Shown here piece after piece: positions 1 to 11,712 of a stretch of 64,000 bases of DNA. Source of the DNA: Glossina fuscipes (Eukaryota; Arthropoda; Insecta; Diptera; Glossinidae). Both the position numbers and the translations under genes were made by a program. Numbering within the stretch: position 1 is the first letter of the stretch; each line of letters starts with the position of its first letter. Under the pieces are notes generated by a model that saw nothing but the letters and a program-made list of their open reading frames with translations, did no database searches and was not told the DNA's origin. The stretch covers positions 12,402,472 through 12,466,471 of the forward strand of contig NW_023998416.1 of the NCBI RefSeq assembly GCF_014805625.2. Direction: 5' to 3'.

Positions 1-1104
1 ATGCTGATGCTGATGCTGTTGCATCGTTATCTTCATTACATCAATACATACACATCTTGTAGAGTTTTTTTATATACTTACGTAGATAAATATGACATAT
101 ATATATATATATATAGAAATATTTTTTTTTCAATGTTGCATCATTTGCAAAGAGAAAAATTTATTAAAAAACGTAAACTATGATAAAAGGATATTCCTAA
201 GTCGTAAAATGCTATTTAGCAAACAAATGTTGCATAAATGGTTTACGTTTGTCATATGATTAAAAACGAACAAACATGCAATGAGACGTATATGCAACAA
301 AAGCTAAGTTCCTAAGCAAGCAAGAAAGAACAAAAGAAATTGTAAGCCTTAAGAATATAAAATATTTTAAAGCGTATGAAAAATGTTTCTTATTGAAAAA
401 GAAAAACCTGCTCATGGATTCGCAGATGAACTATTTCATTAGTACGAAATTCCTTTGCTATGTATATCGATATTTATCTAACCCTATCGGGTTTGCTTTT
501 TCTGCTCCCATTACAGGTGTCATAAATTGTAGCGAAATGTCTCAGACTTAATCTTAACTACCCGTTAAAAATGCAATGAAGAACTGGAATTTCTCACCAA
601 ATGCAGTCCGTTTATAACCGAATTTCCAATTTCAAAGTAGTGTATATGTCATAGCTATTTCTAATTCAAACAAAAGTTTTTATTACTTTAATAACTAAAT
701 ATCACTGTGATATCGCTGGTATCTGAAAGTAGCCACCCGGCGGGTAATGTCGTGTGTGATAAGAGAATATGGTGTTTTTGTTCAGTTCAATTAACTCGAC
801 ATTTTATTTTATACTAATCGATTCTTTTAAACTTATTTAACAGAATATGTCCATCTGTCCGCATATTTTCGCGTAAAAATTATAAGAATTTTCAAGACAT
901 TTTGATGAAATTTAACATTGATATGACATTGAAATGTGGATTAATTAGACTGCATCGATATTATCGTCATTTTCCACACAATTCCATATTTGGAATATAT
1001 CGCTATGTGAAACAAAGTTGCGAGAAATGAAATTTGCGAAAAAAAAAACATTTAACGTTTCGATTGGGCGGGACTAGTTTATATATACCCTTTTAAGGAA
1101 GAAA
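1..1104. other. Noncoding, host-like AT-rich stretch
   Basis: No gene is visible. The stretch opens with three GATGCT-like repeats, holds a (TA)n run at 97-115 and is otherwise AT-rich single-copy-looking DNA. The short open frame over 1-183 has the simple-repeat composition expected by chance. A phrase resembling a mini-me GTCY tract (about 850-865) may be a worn fragment, but it is too short to call. Confidence 0.5.
97..115. repeat. (TA)n microsatellite
   Basis: Uninterrupted alternating A and T of 19 bases, directly readable. Confidence 0.9.
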
Positions 1105-1882
1105 AACAAGCAAAAAAATTTATGTTCGACTGAGGCCGAATCTTTTATAGCCACCAGCGTTAATTGTATCGTTGCAATACCAATTTTATCGTAAATAATA
1201 TATGTTGTGTGTGATCGTCTGTTTTCAATTTTTGCTATAAAACATGTAAACAGTGTGCAATGCTTCTTCCACTGTAACTTATCAATAATGAGTAAAAAAA
1301 ATGTGATAAACTACAGCAATTAAATTTTGGTATTTCATAAGAACGAGCGGACATGTTCACTTTTTTCTAATAAAAGACAAACCGTGCAAACAATCTACAG
1401 AATAAGTTCTTGTTAACCCCATGAGCAATAGGTGGAAGAAACAAAGCTTTGATTCTTTAGAACTTTATGTTAACTTGGCCGATGTTTTCCATAAAGAGTA
1501 AAGTCCTCTGTAAATTAATTTTAGAAAATTTTACTTTTCCCAGGTTTGATAATTTGTGAGTAATGTGTCGACTTTTACTTAGAGAAACAGAGGTTCTTCC
1601 AGTTTACGCTTTACCGTGGGCGTATCCTTTGATCGATTCACTTGTGTGCAAGAATTCCCAATGTTTCCGGCGAAGTTGCATTTGATACCGTAATTTTTCC
1701 GATCAGTAAAGTAGCAAAAAATAAATCCATGCAGGCGCAAAGATCAGCAAACAGACAGACATGGCTGCCTCGATTCAGCATTTGGCGCTAATCAAGAATA
1801 TTTCATAGGGTCTCTGAAGCTTCTTTCTGGGTGCATTACGACAAAATGAGAGCACCGCAATCTTTCGGTGGTGGGTATAAAA
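1105..1882 (+). mobile_element. mini-me-type short element, type M1
   Basis: The left end is a quasi-palindromic phrase in which TTCGACTGAGGCCGAA is followed by TCTTTTATA, as in the other M1 copies at 14.5, 43.2 and 58.1 kb. Near the right end come a GAC-rich tract (AACAGACAGACATGG), a core TAATCAAGAATATTTCATAG, the phrase CTTCTTTCTGGGTGCATTACGAC and a terminus GGTGGGTATAAAAG. This matches the mini-me group of nonautonomous dipteran elements: proto-microsatellite (GTCY)n and (TA)n around a conserved core. I see no coding capacity. Boundaries are good to perhaps 20 bases. Related families have been linked to Helitron/Helentron elements; that link is knowledge of the group, not something seen here. 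Confidence 0.7.
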
Positions 1883-2860
1883 GTTTAACCCTTACATAGT
1901 GACGAAAATTGATGAAGTGTTATTTTAGCTGAAGAGTTGTAGGTAGGGTATTTAATTGTCGTCTTAGCCATATCGTGATGCTTTAACTTGTTCTTAATCT
2001 ATTATTTGGGAATTTTGCTGGTGCTCAAAAAAGGCATGTTTAATCCGAATACATTAATCGGCATCAGACACAATGCAACCTTGACCACAAAACGGAAAAT
2101 AGAAGAGAACAGAAAGGAAAAAAGTAAAACGAAAAAAACAAAAAAATGTTTTTTTTTCTCGAATGAACAGATGCCGGCGTTGATGATGTTGAGATTTCAA
2201 AGACTATGCTCTCAAGTCCGGGAAAATGCGCTAACATGTGCAAAAGTATGAAGATGAGACGACGCCACCAACATTAGTTCGAACGCACAGCATCAAATAA
2301 ACCTTAAATTAAAAACCTGCGATCATCCTCGATTTTTGTTTTCTTCTTTTCGTTGTATTTTTGCTTTCCTTTCCTGCATATGTTTTTATGCATTTAATGA
2401 GAACATCAGCTGCACACAAAACTAATTTATGAAATGTTCAAATGAAAAGATAACAAATGCAATATAAGTTGTGAGAAATACTTGGTAAAGTTATTTATTC
2501 CGTTTGTTTTATTTTATTTATTTTATTATTATAATTATTATTAGTATTTCTCTTTTTTTTTATTGCATTTGAGGTAAATAAATAAGAAAGATACATATTG
2601 GAACAGGCAGGGAAAACGTATTAAACTTTTATTTATTTTTACAAATTTTTGCACACACACTCTTTGCAACTTGCTGTTGCATTTTTAAATATTTACTTTT
2701 AGTTACACGTATTTTCACTATTTATTTATATTTTTATTTCTCGTTTTTTGCTTCTCTCCGAGTTTTTCTCTGTTGTTTTTGTTTCGTACTGGGAAATATG
2801 CATTTAAGGCTTTATTTTGGCAGTTCATGTATAGGCCCGTTTATGCGAAAGATAGAGTAA

Positions 2861-2898
2861 GAGAGAGAGAGAGAGAGAGAGGGAGAGAAAGAGAGAGC
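2861..2898 (+). repeat. (GA)n tract
   Basis: Nearly pure GA dinucleotide repeat with a few interruptions. GAGA tracts can bind GAGA factor in flies, but a microsatellite alone does not demonstrate a regulatory element. It produces an arginine/glutamate-rich artefactual open frame. Confidence 0.85.
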
Positions 2899-3356
2899 GA
2901 AAGAATTGCATACTTTTTGGCACTTTGCCAGCATATTATCCATAAACAAGAGACAATTGTATGTATGGCATTTATAGCTTGATACGTTGACTACGACAAC
3001 TGCAATGATTACTGCTGTTACTTTTGCCTTTATATGACAGTTGGTATGCTGCTGGAATGCATTTGTATAACGTGTACGTGTATATATGTGTGTGTTTGCG
3101 TGTTGGTTAGATCTATTCAATTCGACCAAAAAATCATTGAAGTGAAATCATATGGTGCGCATGCAGTAAATGTGTTTGCGATGGTGTTAGTAATAGTAGT
3201 AGTAGTGGCAATAACTGGGCATTTTTATGCTATAACGCTCGGCTGTCAGTAAATGTACGACGTCATGTCAGTCAACAAGTCATATGTGTATTCCTAAACC
3301 CTATGTGCAGTCGGCTCTAATGCTCAAGCCATGCATAGAAAAGCGGACAAATATCT

Positions 3357-3357
<1 letters not shown>

Positions 3358-3393
<36 letters not shown>

Positions 3394-3427
3394 CATAAAT
3401 GTGCAAATATATATATATATATATATA
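3358..3427. repeat. Compound (TA)n microsatellite
   Basis: Two long (TA)n runs separated by a short stretch with GTATACATAAATGTGC. Readable directly. Confidence 0.9.
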
Positions 3428-4795
3428 AAAGTCGGAAGTGCAAAGCAATAACTGCAACTGTAACCGTAACAAAAGTCAGACAGAGTTAAGTGCGCCTAAT
3501 AATGTGCGTCAAGTTTTTGTGTCCAGTACGCATACACATGTATACACATGTACATAAATACACCCATTTCAAACGTCCAACATTCAACTGGCAAATAAAA
3601 ATTGCTGTCGTTCATTTTATCAAAGGTTTTATAACACACATTCATAGCATATGTGCTAGTTTTTTAGCTCATTCTGAAAATTTATGTTGTTTGACTGTTA
3701 AAAAAAATGTGTACAATTTTCAGTTTATCATTTTAATAAATTAAAAATAAAAAAGAATTTTTTATTTTCTCTTTGTATGAAAATGCTACGCTTTGTATAT
3801 TGTAAATCATCCTGAAAATATGTTATCTGTGCAATAGCAATGAAAGAAAAATGTAATCCTCTTACAGTATTAATATTGTCGGCTACTGATTTTTACCCTT
3901 TTAAAAGTTGGCTAATTATCTCTTTATCTCTTTATGGCTAGTTAGTAATTTCTTTATATAGAAAAAAAAAAAAAAATAAATAAAATTTTTATACCTCTAT
4001 TTAAGAATTTATTTGTTTATAAAATATTGAAACAAAAAAAAAAAAAACAAAAAAAAAACAATTTTTTTGTATCTAACTTTATTTGAGTTTTTCTTTTCTT
4101 TTTTATGTTCTTCCTTGTCGTTGTTGATGTTTTTTGTTATCTAAACCATATCTTAGCAAATTTTCTTTTTTCCTTTTTTTTGTTGTATTCACCGTTCATT
4201 ATCCTGTTTCGTGTTCTTTTTAAGCTAACTGACTTAAAAATTTTTGCGGTTATTTGTCTTGTTTGCTAAGCAGTTTACTTGCGCGATTTCGTTTTAACAC
4301 CAAGCCATTCATACTTACTTTGTTGCATTAAAGCAAGGTAACAAAAGAAAAAAAACTGATTATTTATAAGTGTTTTAAGCATAAGAACAAATTTCGACTT
4401 ATCGGAATAAAAAGTATAACATAAGAAAAGTTTAATATAATCTAAAGAAGACAGTTCAGCGCTTTGCTAACTAAAACCTAAGTAATATGTCCCAGAATTT
4501 GTTTATAGCAAAGAAAAAAAAAGGACCTTGCGAAGTTTTATTCATCCAAAAGGTCACGAAAACATATGTGTTTGACGAATGAAAAAATGGAATTTCGTTT
4601 TCAGTTTTAATAGTATTTCGATCAAAGTATTCAAAAAGGTACCACATTTGATTTGAGTTGTCATGAAAATTACTCGATTTTCTATTCAGCTGATTTACCA
4701 GAAATTTTGCGGAAAAATGGATCAACACAAAGAAGTGTGTGAAGAAAACCACTTACCATCTTTTTTAGAAGAGCTCTGTAAACGCCCTAACAAGG

Positions 4796-5125
4796 CTCTT
4801 TTAGTTGGGTAGGTTGGATGTCCAAATCAGGAAACGCAAAATGTTTTAGTGGACTCCTAATGAATCTCTATAATAATAACCTTTATACAAGGTAACAAAC
4901 AAATTTAATTTCAGATTTCCAGAACTACTATGGGAAAATAGTCAAATTCGAGATGATGGTGCAGCCAAACCAAAAAAGTGCAACGATAATCCCGTATATC
5001 ACCTGATTCTATATAGACCTGTTCAAGAAACTGAACGCACTTAAATTCTGTTTTTAGGAACCATTTTTACCATTCTTTTAAAGTTTGGTAGTTCACGTCT
5101 ATATAAAACTATCCAAATTTGAGAG
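4796..5125 (-). repeat. Dispersed repeat family D, copy 1
   Basis: Read on the minus strand, the right part gives CTAGACTCTCAAATTTGGAT, then a phrase like ACTACCAAACTTTAAAAGAA followed by TGGTAAAAATGGTTCC. The + strand copies at 6.4-6.7 kb and 9.5-9.8 kb carry the same order of phrases (TAGAGTCTCAAATCTGAG, ACTTACCAACCTG, TTGGTAAAAACTGTTCC). The copies are strongly diverged, so the family is old. I recognise no transposase or known element, and the limits are approximate. Confidence 0.5.
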
Positions 5126-6435
5126 TCTAGAAGAAGATGAAGAAGAAGACGAGAGCGCTAAAAACTTTTATCCCGGCTAGAGCAATAAATGGCTTTACTT
5201 ACTTCTTTCACGCATGCACATATGATGGTGTATATGTCTGCGACGAAACTGAAACACTTTCCACTTTCGTCCGTTGCTTGACAAGTGCTTGCACAAAGAT
5301 TGCACTAACACATATGATATGTCTAACAAATATGCAACGTACTCGTCATTAGCACAGAAAAAACAATAGAAATTTGCTTCCAACGGATTCAAATTCGTTT
5401 TTTCACTGTTAATGATGTAAATGATGATATTTGTTAGACATTAGACTGAAACATGAAATATAGACAAATTGTAAGGTTTGCATACTAAACTGCAGGCGGC
5501 TTTTCGCAAAGCAATGGCCGTTGGCAAAATTTAAAAAAATTTTGCTTTATTCTTAATTCGTATTTGTCAAGGGGTTATTAAATATGGAAATTTTTCGTTT
5601 TCCAAACGTATATAAATTTATTTTTCTATTGTAACCGTTTTGAGTACAATGTCTGTTTTGAGTACAATATATATATATATATATATATATGTGTATATAT
5701 AAAAACTTTAAACTAGAAAATTTATGGGATAAGCCTGCAATCTTCAATAACACATAAATGACATAACAAAATATTATTTATATTTGCTATCTGGTCTTTA
5801 TTTTTTCATGCATGTAATACATGTTTATATGTGCGCCGTAGAGCTTATGTTAACGAACGCTGGACCCTCGTTACTTTGCAAATGTTTGATAAAATGTGAA
5901 GTCATATTAAGAAACCATTAGCAGAATTATTGCTCATACAAATAGTGATGAATAAAATTTCAGATTTCAGCATAATATAAACACATTAAACAAATAAATA
6001 AATATAAAATAAAGAGCTTTTGTTTTCCGATAACAAAAAAAAAAAAGAAAAATACTTTACTTAACAAATGCAATTTTTTGCTTTGTTTGACATTTTCTTA
6101 GGTCGCACGCGGCATCTTCTGCACATTGTTGCGTTGAACCATGAACCATGTAATGTATGCATGTCTCTCTTTTCGCTCTCTCTTTATATTTAACACATGC
6201 TGACATATATATATGTACGAAAAAAATCACCAAAAAATTTTGATCTTTGCAAGAGCAATACAACACAACGTATACGTCATTTATAGAAAAAAAAAACGAA
6301 TTTGAATTCGCCAAGAACAAAGTTCAATTTGTATTTTCCTGTTAACGTTGTTACTAAAACACGTGTTCGTTTGTTAAGTATATAATTTTTGAAAAATTCA
6401 TTAACATTAATTCTCGAAAGAAAAGCTGGCTTTTT
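5126..6435. other. Noncoding host-like DNA
   Basis: No gene is seen. It contains a (TA)n run at about 5667-5700 and poly-A near 6033. The open frames (66-87 residues on either strand) are short, low in complexity and without recognisable motifs. Confidence 0.5.
5667..5700. repeat. (TA)n microsatellite
   Basis: Alternating A/T run ending in GTGTATATAT. Confidence 0.9.
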
Positions 6436-6439
6436 TTAT

Positions 6440-6740
6440 TCATTCAAAAGGTCTTTTATATAGATTCGCATTACGTAGGGGAATACAGGCCGCATTTTCT
6501 AGTTTCGCCGCGCTAGAGTCTCAAATCTGAGTGTTTTTCCATATCTTTTCTTCGCCAACTTACCAACCTGCAGAAAAATTGGTAAAAACTGTTCCTATTC
6601 GCAGAATTTGAATTTTTTCAGTTGGTTTGAAAGGTATTTTCCTACAGATTCATGAACAGAATCCAACTATACCTTAATTCTGAATATTTGACATCGATTT
6701 TTTGCGCTGTTAGCAGGGTTTCTATGAAGGGAAATGGTAG
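6440..6740 (+). repeat. Dispersed repeat family D, copy 2
   Basis: Shares an ordered set of phrases with 9480-9840: a CGCATTTTCTAGTTT-like phrase, CCATATCTTTTCTTCGCCAA, ACTTACCAACCTG, TTGGTAAAAACTGTTCC, TTTGAAAGGTATTTTC, and then TCCAACTATACCTTA. Between those anchors the copies have diverged and carry small indels. Function and mobilisation mechanism are unknown to me. Confidence 0.55.
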
Positions 6741-7800
6741 GCGTCTTTGCTAGTTCGATTGGAATGTATTCTAGGGCAGCGTAGGGTATTTAGAACCGAG
6801 GCCCACTATAGTGTTCTTAGTTGTTTTTCTTTTCAAATCATTCCGGATGCTTATTACGTTTGCGCATATTTATATGTTGACCTTCGATTTTCATTATTGC
6901 CTTTTTAAGATGTCTGGTCATTTCTTCATTTCATTTGAGAAACCACATTTTAACGTCGTTTGAAAATTATTCAGATCCTGACGCTGCTTGGCATCGACAT
7001 AAACGCTTCGATATCTTTGTAAATTAATGCCTACGCTATGCGATATGAGCCTACACAGAAAACTTACCAATTACCTACTATCGACTAATAAATCAATGTT
7101 CGCGGGATCAAATCTTAATGTGGTAGAGTTTACTTTGATCATAGTTATAATGAATGCTCTGTCGGGAAAGGCGTAACATTTACTGATTTGGCACAAGCCC
7201 ACTAAGCTGTGACCGCTTCTCTATCTCTTCCCTCTCCGTGGTTGGTCATTTGTAAAAAAAAAAGGTGGATACAAGTTTATTCTGAAAGGAACGTTGCAAG
7301 GTGCTGTATGCCATATTTAACTAAGCGTCTATTTAAAATGAAGTCATAAACATTTATTTATGAAAATAAGCCAAGGGATTTTACATTTCATGAAAAACAA
7401 ATTTAAAGCCTAATTTCCATTATTAGACTTTTATCTTGACTCGGAAAAATTAGAGAAAAAGAAAACATGAATAAAAATAAACATTGTATAAAAAATATGA
7501 TTCGAAAAAAAGTGCAGGCGGACTCAATTAAAATAAGTTTCCTCTTCCTATTTTTTACTATATTTTCTATGCTATTGTGTACACAAAATTTCTCGGTGGC
7601 TTTGGCTGTCTTTTTCCAGCAATTAGATGTGGTTTAAGACGAATGCTTTCACCCCTAACATATGTGCACGCTCTCACTCGTAGCAAGTGTATATCATAAA
7701 CGATAAAGTAAAATATTATAATTAAAATTAAAAAAAAAAATAAAAGGACAAGAGTCACATATCATATCATTTTTTAAATAATTGTAGATCCATTTTATTC
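6741..7800. other. Noncoding, unassigned
   Basis: No gene or recognisable element. Ordinary mixed-composition fly-like DNA. A minus-strand open frame at 7567-7758 is hydrophobic at its start only because it reads through A-rich DNA; no homology is apparent. Confidence 0.4.
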
Positions 7801-7804
7801 GCTC

Positions 7805-8031
7805 TTTAATTAAGGTCACCAATCAAGTATCCGCATAAGTACTCGAGAAGGTAAGAAACGCGCGTTGTTATTGTGAATGTTTAGTCGGTGAAGGCATGAC
7901 AATTGCGAATTGGACGCACAGCCCCTAGTTTGCGGTTCCTACTTCCTCGCTTACCATCCCATATCTTGTGTTACGCGAATAGAAGACATCGCCTAAGTGA
8001 TTGATTAAACAGAGAAAAAAAAAAAAAAGCA
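7805..8031 (+). mobile_element. SINE-like element, degraded copy
   Basis: The 3' half reads GTGTTACGCGAATAGAAGAC, ATCGCC, TAAGTGATTGATTAA and ends in a poly-A run (about 8015-8029). The copy at 29.4 kb has the same order: GTATTACGCGCATAGAGGAT, ATAAGCGATTGGTT, poly-A. The expected tRNA-like head is not clear here, so this copy is called on its tail only. Confidence 0.5.
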
Positions 8032-9478
8032 AAAAGATGTAAATTATTATAAAAATCTTTCATTTTAATCTAAATAATTTCTGCTTTTCACATTGAAGTC
8101 AATTGGGAAGTTTTAGGGTACAATTTGTGTAATGATTGTAACATATAGAATGATGAAATGAAGATACCTAACGATAGTGTACATAAGTAAAAAGGAATTA
8201 AAGCTTTAGAAATACAAAAACATAGCAATAAAACAGAGGACAATATTTAAATAGGGTAGAATTTTTCGGTAGGCAAATAAGGGAAGCCTGGGCAAGATAC
8301 AAAATTTGAGATACAATAACAATATTTTGTCGCAAAAATTGAAAATGAAAAAGTTTTCGTTGAAATAAAACGAAACGTTATTGCGTTTTGTTGATTTTAT
8401 TTCGCTTCATGAAATATTAAAAAAAAAAAAAAAAAAAAAAGGAAAGAACGGACGAAAGAAAGAAACAAAATATATATAAAACTTTTTTACATATTCGTTT
8501 GTTTCGGCAAGCAGGGAAGAAGCAGGTGGATTGGCAAATAGGCTAGAAACTTTTTCAACAATCTAAACATTACTCAACCAGGCAGCCAACAGCTTTTGCG
8601 TGCGTTTTGTATACAATAATAACGTGAATAACGTGAATGTTAAACCACGTGAATGTTAGACTACATTGCGGAGCGGGAAATGAAGGGAACACCGAAGAGC
8701 CGAGTTAGAATAATAGAAATTGTAGACAATTTTCAATGCACACAATTTTCTATGCGCTCGCTGTATTTGTATTAGTTTTCATTTTACATTTTAGTATATT
8801 TACCAAGTGAGCAGAAAAAAAAAAAAAAACATGAAAATAAAATAAATGGTTCAAATAGAATTTTAGTTTTCCCTCTTCACTCTTAGCTGCTTCTGATTTT
8901 TTTTTTTATTTTTTATTTTGACAAGCTCAAATATTCAAATATTCATTTGAGCATTTCCGCTTGCAGGAAATTGAATTGCACGAACACGCGAAATTACATC
9001 ATTTTGAGCGAACGAACGATAAATGAATCTGAAAAAAAAAGAAAAAATAAAAAAATTGCTAAAAGCCCAAACCCAATCGAATTGTAAATGCTACTCGATA
9101 GATTACATTTTAGATGAAAAATTTTATTACAAACATACACATTATTTGTATTTGCAGGTATGTTCTTCAACTGTAATGGTAATGGTAGTACCATCCTCTA
9201 AATTGTGAGAAAAGAAAAAACGAAAAATGATTTTAAGGAAATCAGTTGAAATAATCAGTTGAATGAATATAATGAGTTACTGTGTTGGTGTTGTATGCTC
9301 AGAAAATATCTTCTTAGATGAAGTTAGGTTGACAACTACTAGACAAATTACGCAACCACCAGACCATTCAATAAGAAATGCCATAACCGAATTTAATGTC
9401 GCAACCTTATATATAACTGACGCTGTGACGAAATATTCGAATTTGACTAGCAAGGATACCTACCACTTCCTTTAACAG
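8032..9478. other. Noncoding host-like DNA
   Basis: No gene is supported. Contains poly-A runs near 8420-8440 and 8815-8829 and T-rich tracts near 8898. A juxtaposed 3'/5' splice-site motif at 9141-9163 is reported as a finding. The overlapping short frames near 9000-9210 look like chance. Confidence 0.45.
9141..9163 (+). promoter_or_regulatory. Possible zero-length-exon (recursive) splice point
   Basis: The text TTTGTATTTGCAG is followed directly by GTATGTTC, so a 3' splice site abuts a 5' splice site with the junction at 9157/9158. Such ratchet points occur in very long fly introns. The upstream tract is T-rich but not strongly polypyrimidine, and GTATGT is a weaker donor than GTAAGT. It could easily be a chance match. 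Confidence 0.2.
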
Positions 9479-9479
9479 A

Positions 9480-9840
9480 GCTTTGCAAACACTTTAAGAG
9501 TGCTCCCCTAAACATTCAGAAATGAGACATAGTTTGATTCGTCCATATTGAAAAACGTTAAATATTTTTATGAACACCTCAAAGTGTTTCCAAATAGATT
9601 CACGTGGTATAGGTAAATGTATGCCACATTTTCTGGTTTGTTTGAGTATTTTCCCATATTTTTTTTTCGCTAACATACCAAACTGTAAAAAATGGTAAAA
9701 ATAGTTCCAAAAACCAAATTTCAATTTTTTTAGCTTGCTTGAAAGGTACTTCTATTCATGACGTCTTTTAATATGGGCGGAGTATAGGCTTCCGAGTCCA
9801 ACTATACCTTATTTCTGGAGTTGAAATAGACAAGCCTTTT
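9480..9840 (+). repeat. Dispersed repeat family D, copy 3
   Basis: Homologous in order to 6440-6740: CACATTTTCTGGTTTG, CCCATATTTTTTTTTCGCTA, ACATACCAAACTG, ATGGTAAAAATAGTTCC, TTGAAAGGTACTTCT, then TCCAACTATACCTTA. The minus-strand open frame within it (9494-9724) is not preserved in the other copies, so it is not treated as a gene. Confidence 0.55.
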
Positions 9841-9949
9841 TTTTTAAATTGTTTTTGTCATATTTGTACAGAGTATGTATATGCATATCTGTTGCAATTT
9901 ATGAGTAGTTAGTAGAGAATGCCAAGCGAAGGTGCTTTAAGTCTATATT

Positions 9950-10378
9950 GTACTATGGGTGTGGCCGTTCGCCGATTTTATCAAATGCAGTCGCTTCAAG
10001 TTTCCGGCTTAAAACCTAAAAATCAATATTCTTCACAAGAACAATTATACGTGTTGGGAGACCACCAGCATTATTGTACACCCACAAGCCTTACGAAACG
10101 TAAGTTCAGTCAGTTGGGCTTTTTCCTAAGTTTTGAAAACTTAGTAGCCCTTTCAGTTTACGTAGTATTGTGGGTCTATCCTTCCATCGAAACCAAGAGA
10201 ATGATTACCGTATGCACTTCACAGATGGGCATTCGGTCATGCTTAAATCGGAAGATTAGAGAATCGATGTCGATCAAGAGTACATATATTTTCTGAAGCT
10301 TTTTGAAGCTTGCTTCCGAGTCTTGCAAACATCCTGACGAAAAGGTATATCTGCACACCTTGATGGTGCTTATAAAAA
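9950..10378 (+). mobile_element. mini-me-type element M1, 5'-truncated
   Basis: The right half shows the M1 order: TGCTTAAATCGG, GATCAAGAGTACATATATTT, AAGCTTGCTTCCGAGTCTTG, CATCCTGACGAAAAGG, and an end like TGGTGCTTATAAAA. The GAC-rich tract has been lost. An open frame of 125 residues (9919-10296) runs through the element; it has no recognised domain and is not shared with other M1 copies, so I do not call it a gene. Confidence 0.55.
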
Positions 10379-10389
10379 AGACATTGATC

Positions 10390-11520
10390 ACGTATGACAT
10401 GGGGTACTATTTAGCCGTACAGCTCGCTTACTGTGATTAGGGCACTTAATAAAATCTTGTGCAAATCTAATGAAGTACATCGAGTTGGTGCAAGCTAAGA
10501 TGAGTGGAACTTTCCGGCTAATTTTTAGATAAATTTTAGTCATCTTAAGGTTTTGCCCGAAAATGGGAAACAATGATTCGATGAAACTGAGCCTAAACGC
10601 GGAAAATGGAGACATTTATGTAAGCCATAACGCTTGACCCTGTAAATGATATTAAAGAGTTTTGCCATTTTTTACATAAGTAAGCATAGACGTAGCTATG
10701 AGAAGAGATAAAGTTGAAAAATGGTGTATTTGCTTAACATTCGTATACGATGCCAAAAGACTAGCTGAAAAAGGAAAGGAACAAAGCAGAGTTGCTAACA
10801 TTAACATAAACATACTTATCTATAAGATTCTCGGTAAAAAGTGTTTGGTCAAGATTGGAAGAATGGGAAAAATTACTAAAACTTACAAACAGCAATTTTA
10901 CTTTACTTCTTCTACATTGCTATGTTTATAAACTTTAGATATTTGTTTTAAATAAAAGTAAAAAAAAAAAAAAAAGAAATATAAAAACATTTCGAAAACC
11001 TAAAGTAAACATTAATTTCTGTCCGGCCCCATAAATACATTGCAACGATAATATTTCCCTTTGATCGAAATAAATACAACTTTAGTGTGTAATGGTAACC
11101 ATTCAAGAAGATTTGTTTATGCCAACTTTTTTTGGGAAGTTTTTGCCTCCGCTTAATATTACGGTCTTTTACATGCAGTGCATGCGAGTGTATGTCAGCA
11201 TATGGAAATGTTAAATTATATTTTGTTTACACGGCATGTCAGCCATGTCAGAATGTGTTGTTGTTCTCCGTAAACAAGACTGTGTATATTTGTTATACCA
11301 TCAGCATCATTTGTATAAAAAATAAATTTCATTTAAAACGGAAAAATTTAGGGAAGATAGTGGGATAGCACCAGATTAATATTTTCATATGAAGCGTTTT
11401 TCTCATTGTAATTAAATTCAATAAAAATTCTGTTTTTCCTTCGGCAATATATGCATTGAAAAATAATATTGAAATCCAATAAAATTTGAAAATTCATCAT
11501 GTAAAGGCATAATTTTTTTA
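10390..11520. other. Noncoding, unassigned
   Basis: No recognised gene. It includes a poly-A run near 10961. A strong polypyrimidine-CAG on the minus strand (AG at 10766-10765) has no matching downstream donor that I can see, so no exon is called. Confidence 0.4.
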
Positions 11521-11527
11521 ATTATTG

Positions 11528-11712
11528 GCGAGCGTGTAGATTGAAAGTGGTCCGATCCGAACCAATTTCAGTAGGGTTCATCCTTGGGCCAAAGCTTATA
11601 AAAACTTAATCAAAATATGTCAATAATTGCAGCTTTTAGGCTAAACAAAAAGAAGTAAGACGGACAGACAAGCCTAAATCGATCCTTGTTCCACAAGCGC
11701 GATCGGGTATAG
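11528..11712 (+). mobile_element. Second-type short element M2, 3'-truncated
   Basis: Contains GTGGTCCGATCCGAACCA, TTCATCCTTGGGCCAAAG, a TTGCAGCTTTTAGG-like phrase and AAGACGGACAGACAAG. This is the central block of the M2 family seen best at 55.3 kb and 49.9 kb. The terminal inverted phrase is missing. Confidence 0.6.

Larger units (their letters stand above)
1883..4795. other. Noncoding host-like DNA with simple repeats
   Basis: No gene is supported. The open frames of 69-105 residues overlap simple repeats and resemble no protein family I know. Contents include a (GA)n tract at about 2861-2898, (TA)n at 3358-3427, poly-A runs near 3961 and 4036, and long T-rich stretches. The texture (CATGTATACACATG phrases, TTTATTTATTT runs) is typical of dipteran introns or intergenic DNA. 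Confidence 0.5.

Noticed and set aside
9919..10296. 125-residue + strand open frame
   Set aside because: It runs through a mini-me-type element and is not shared with other copies of that element.
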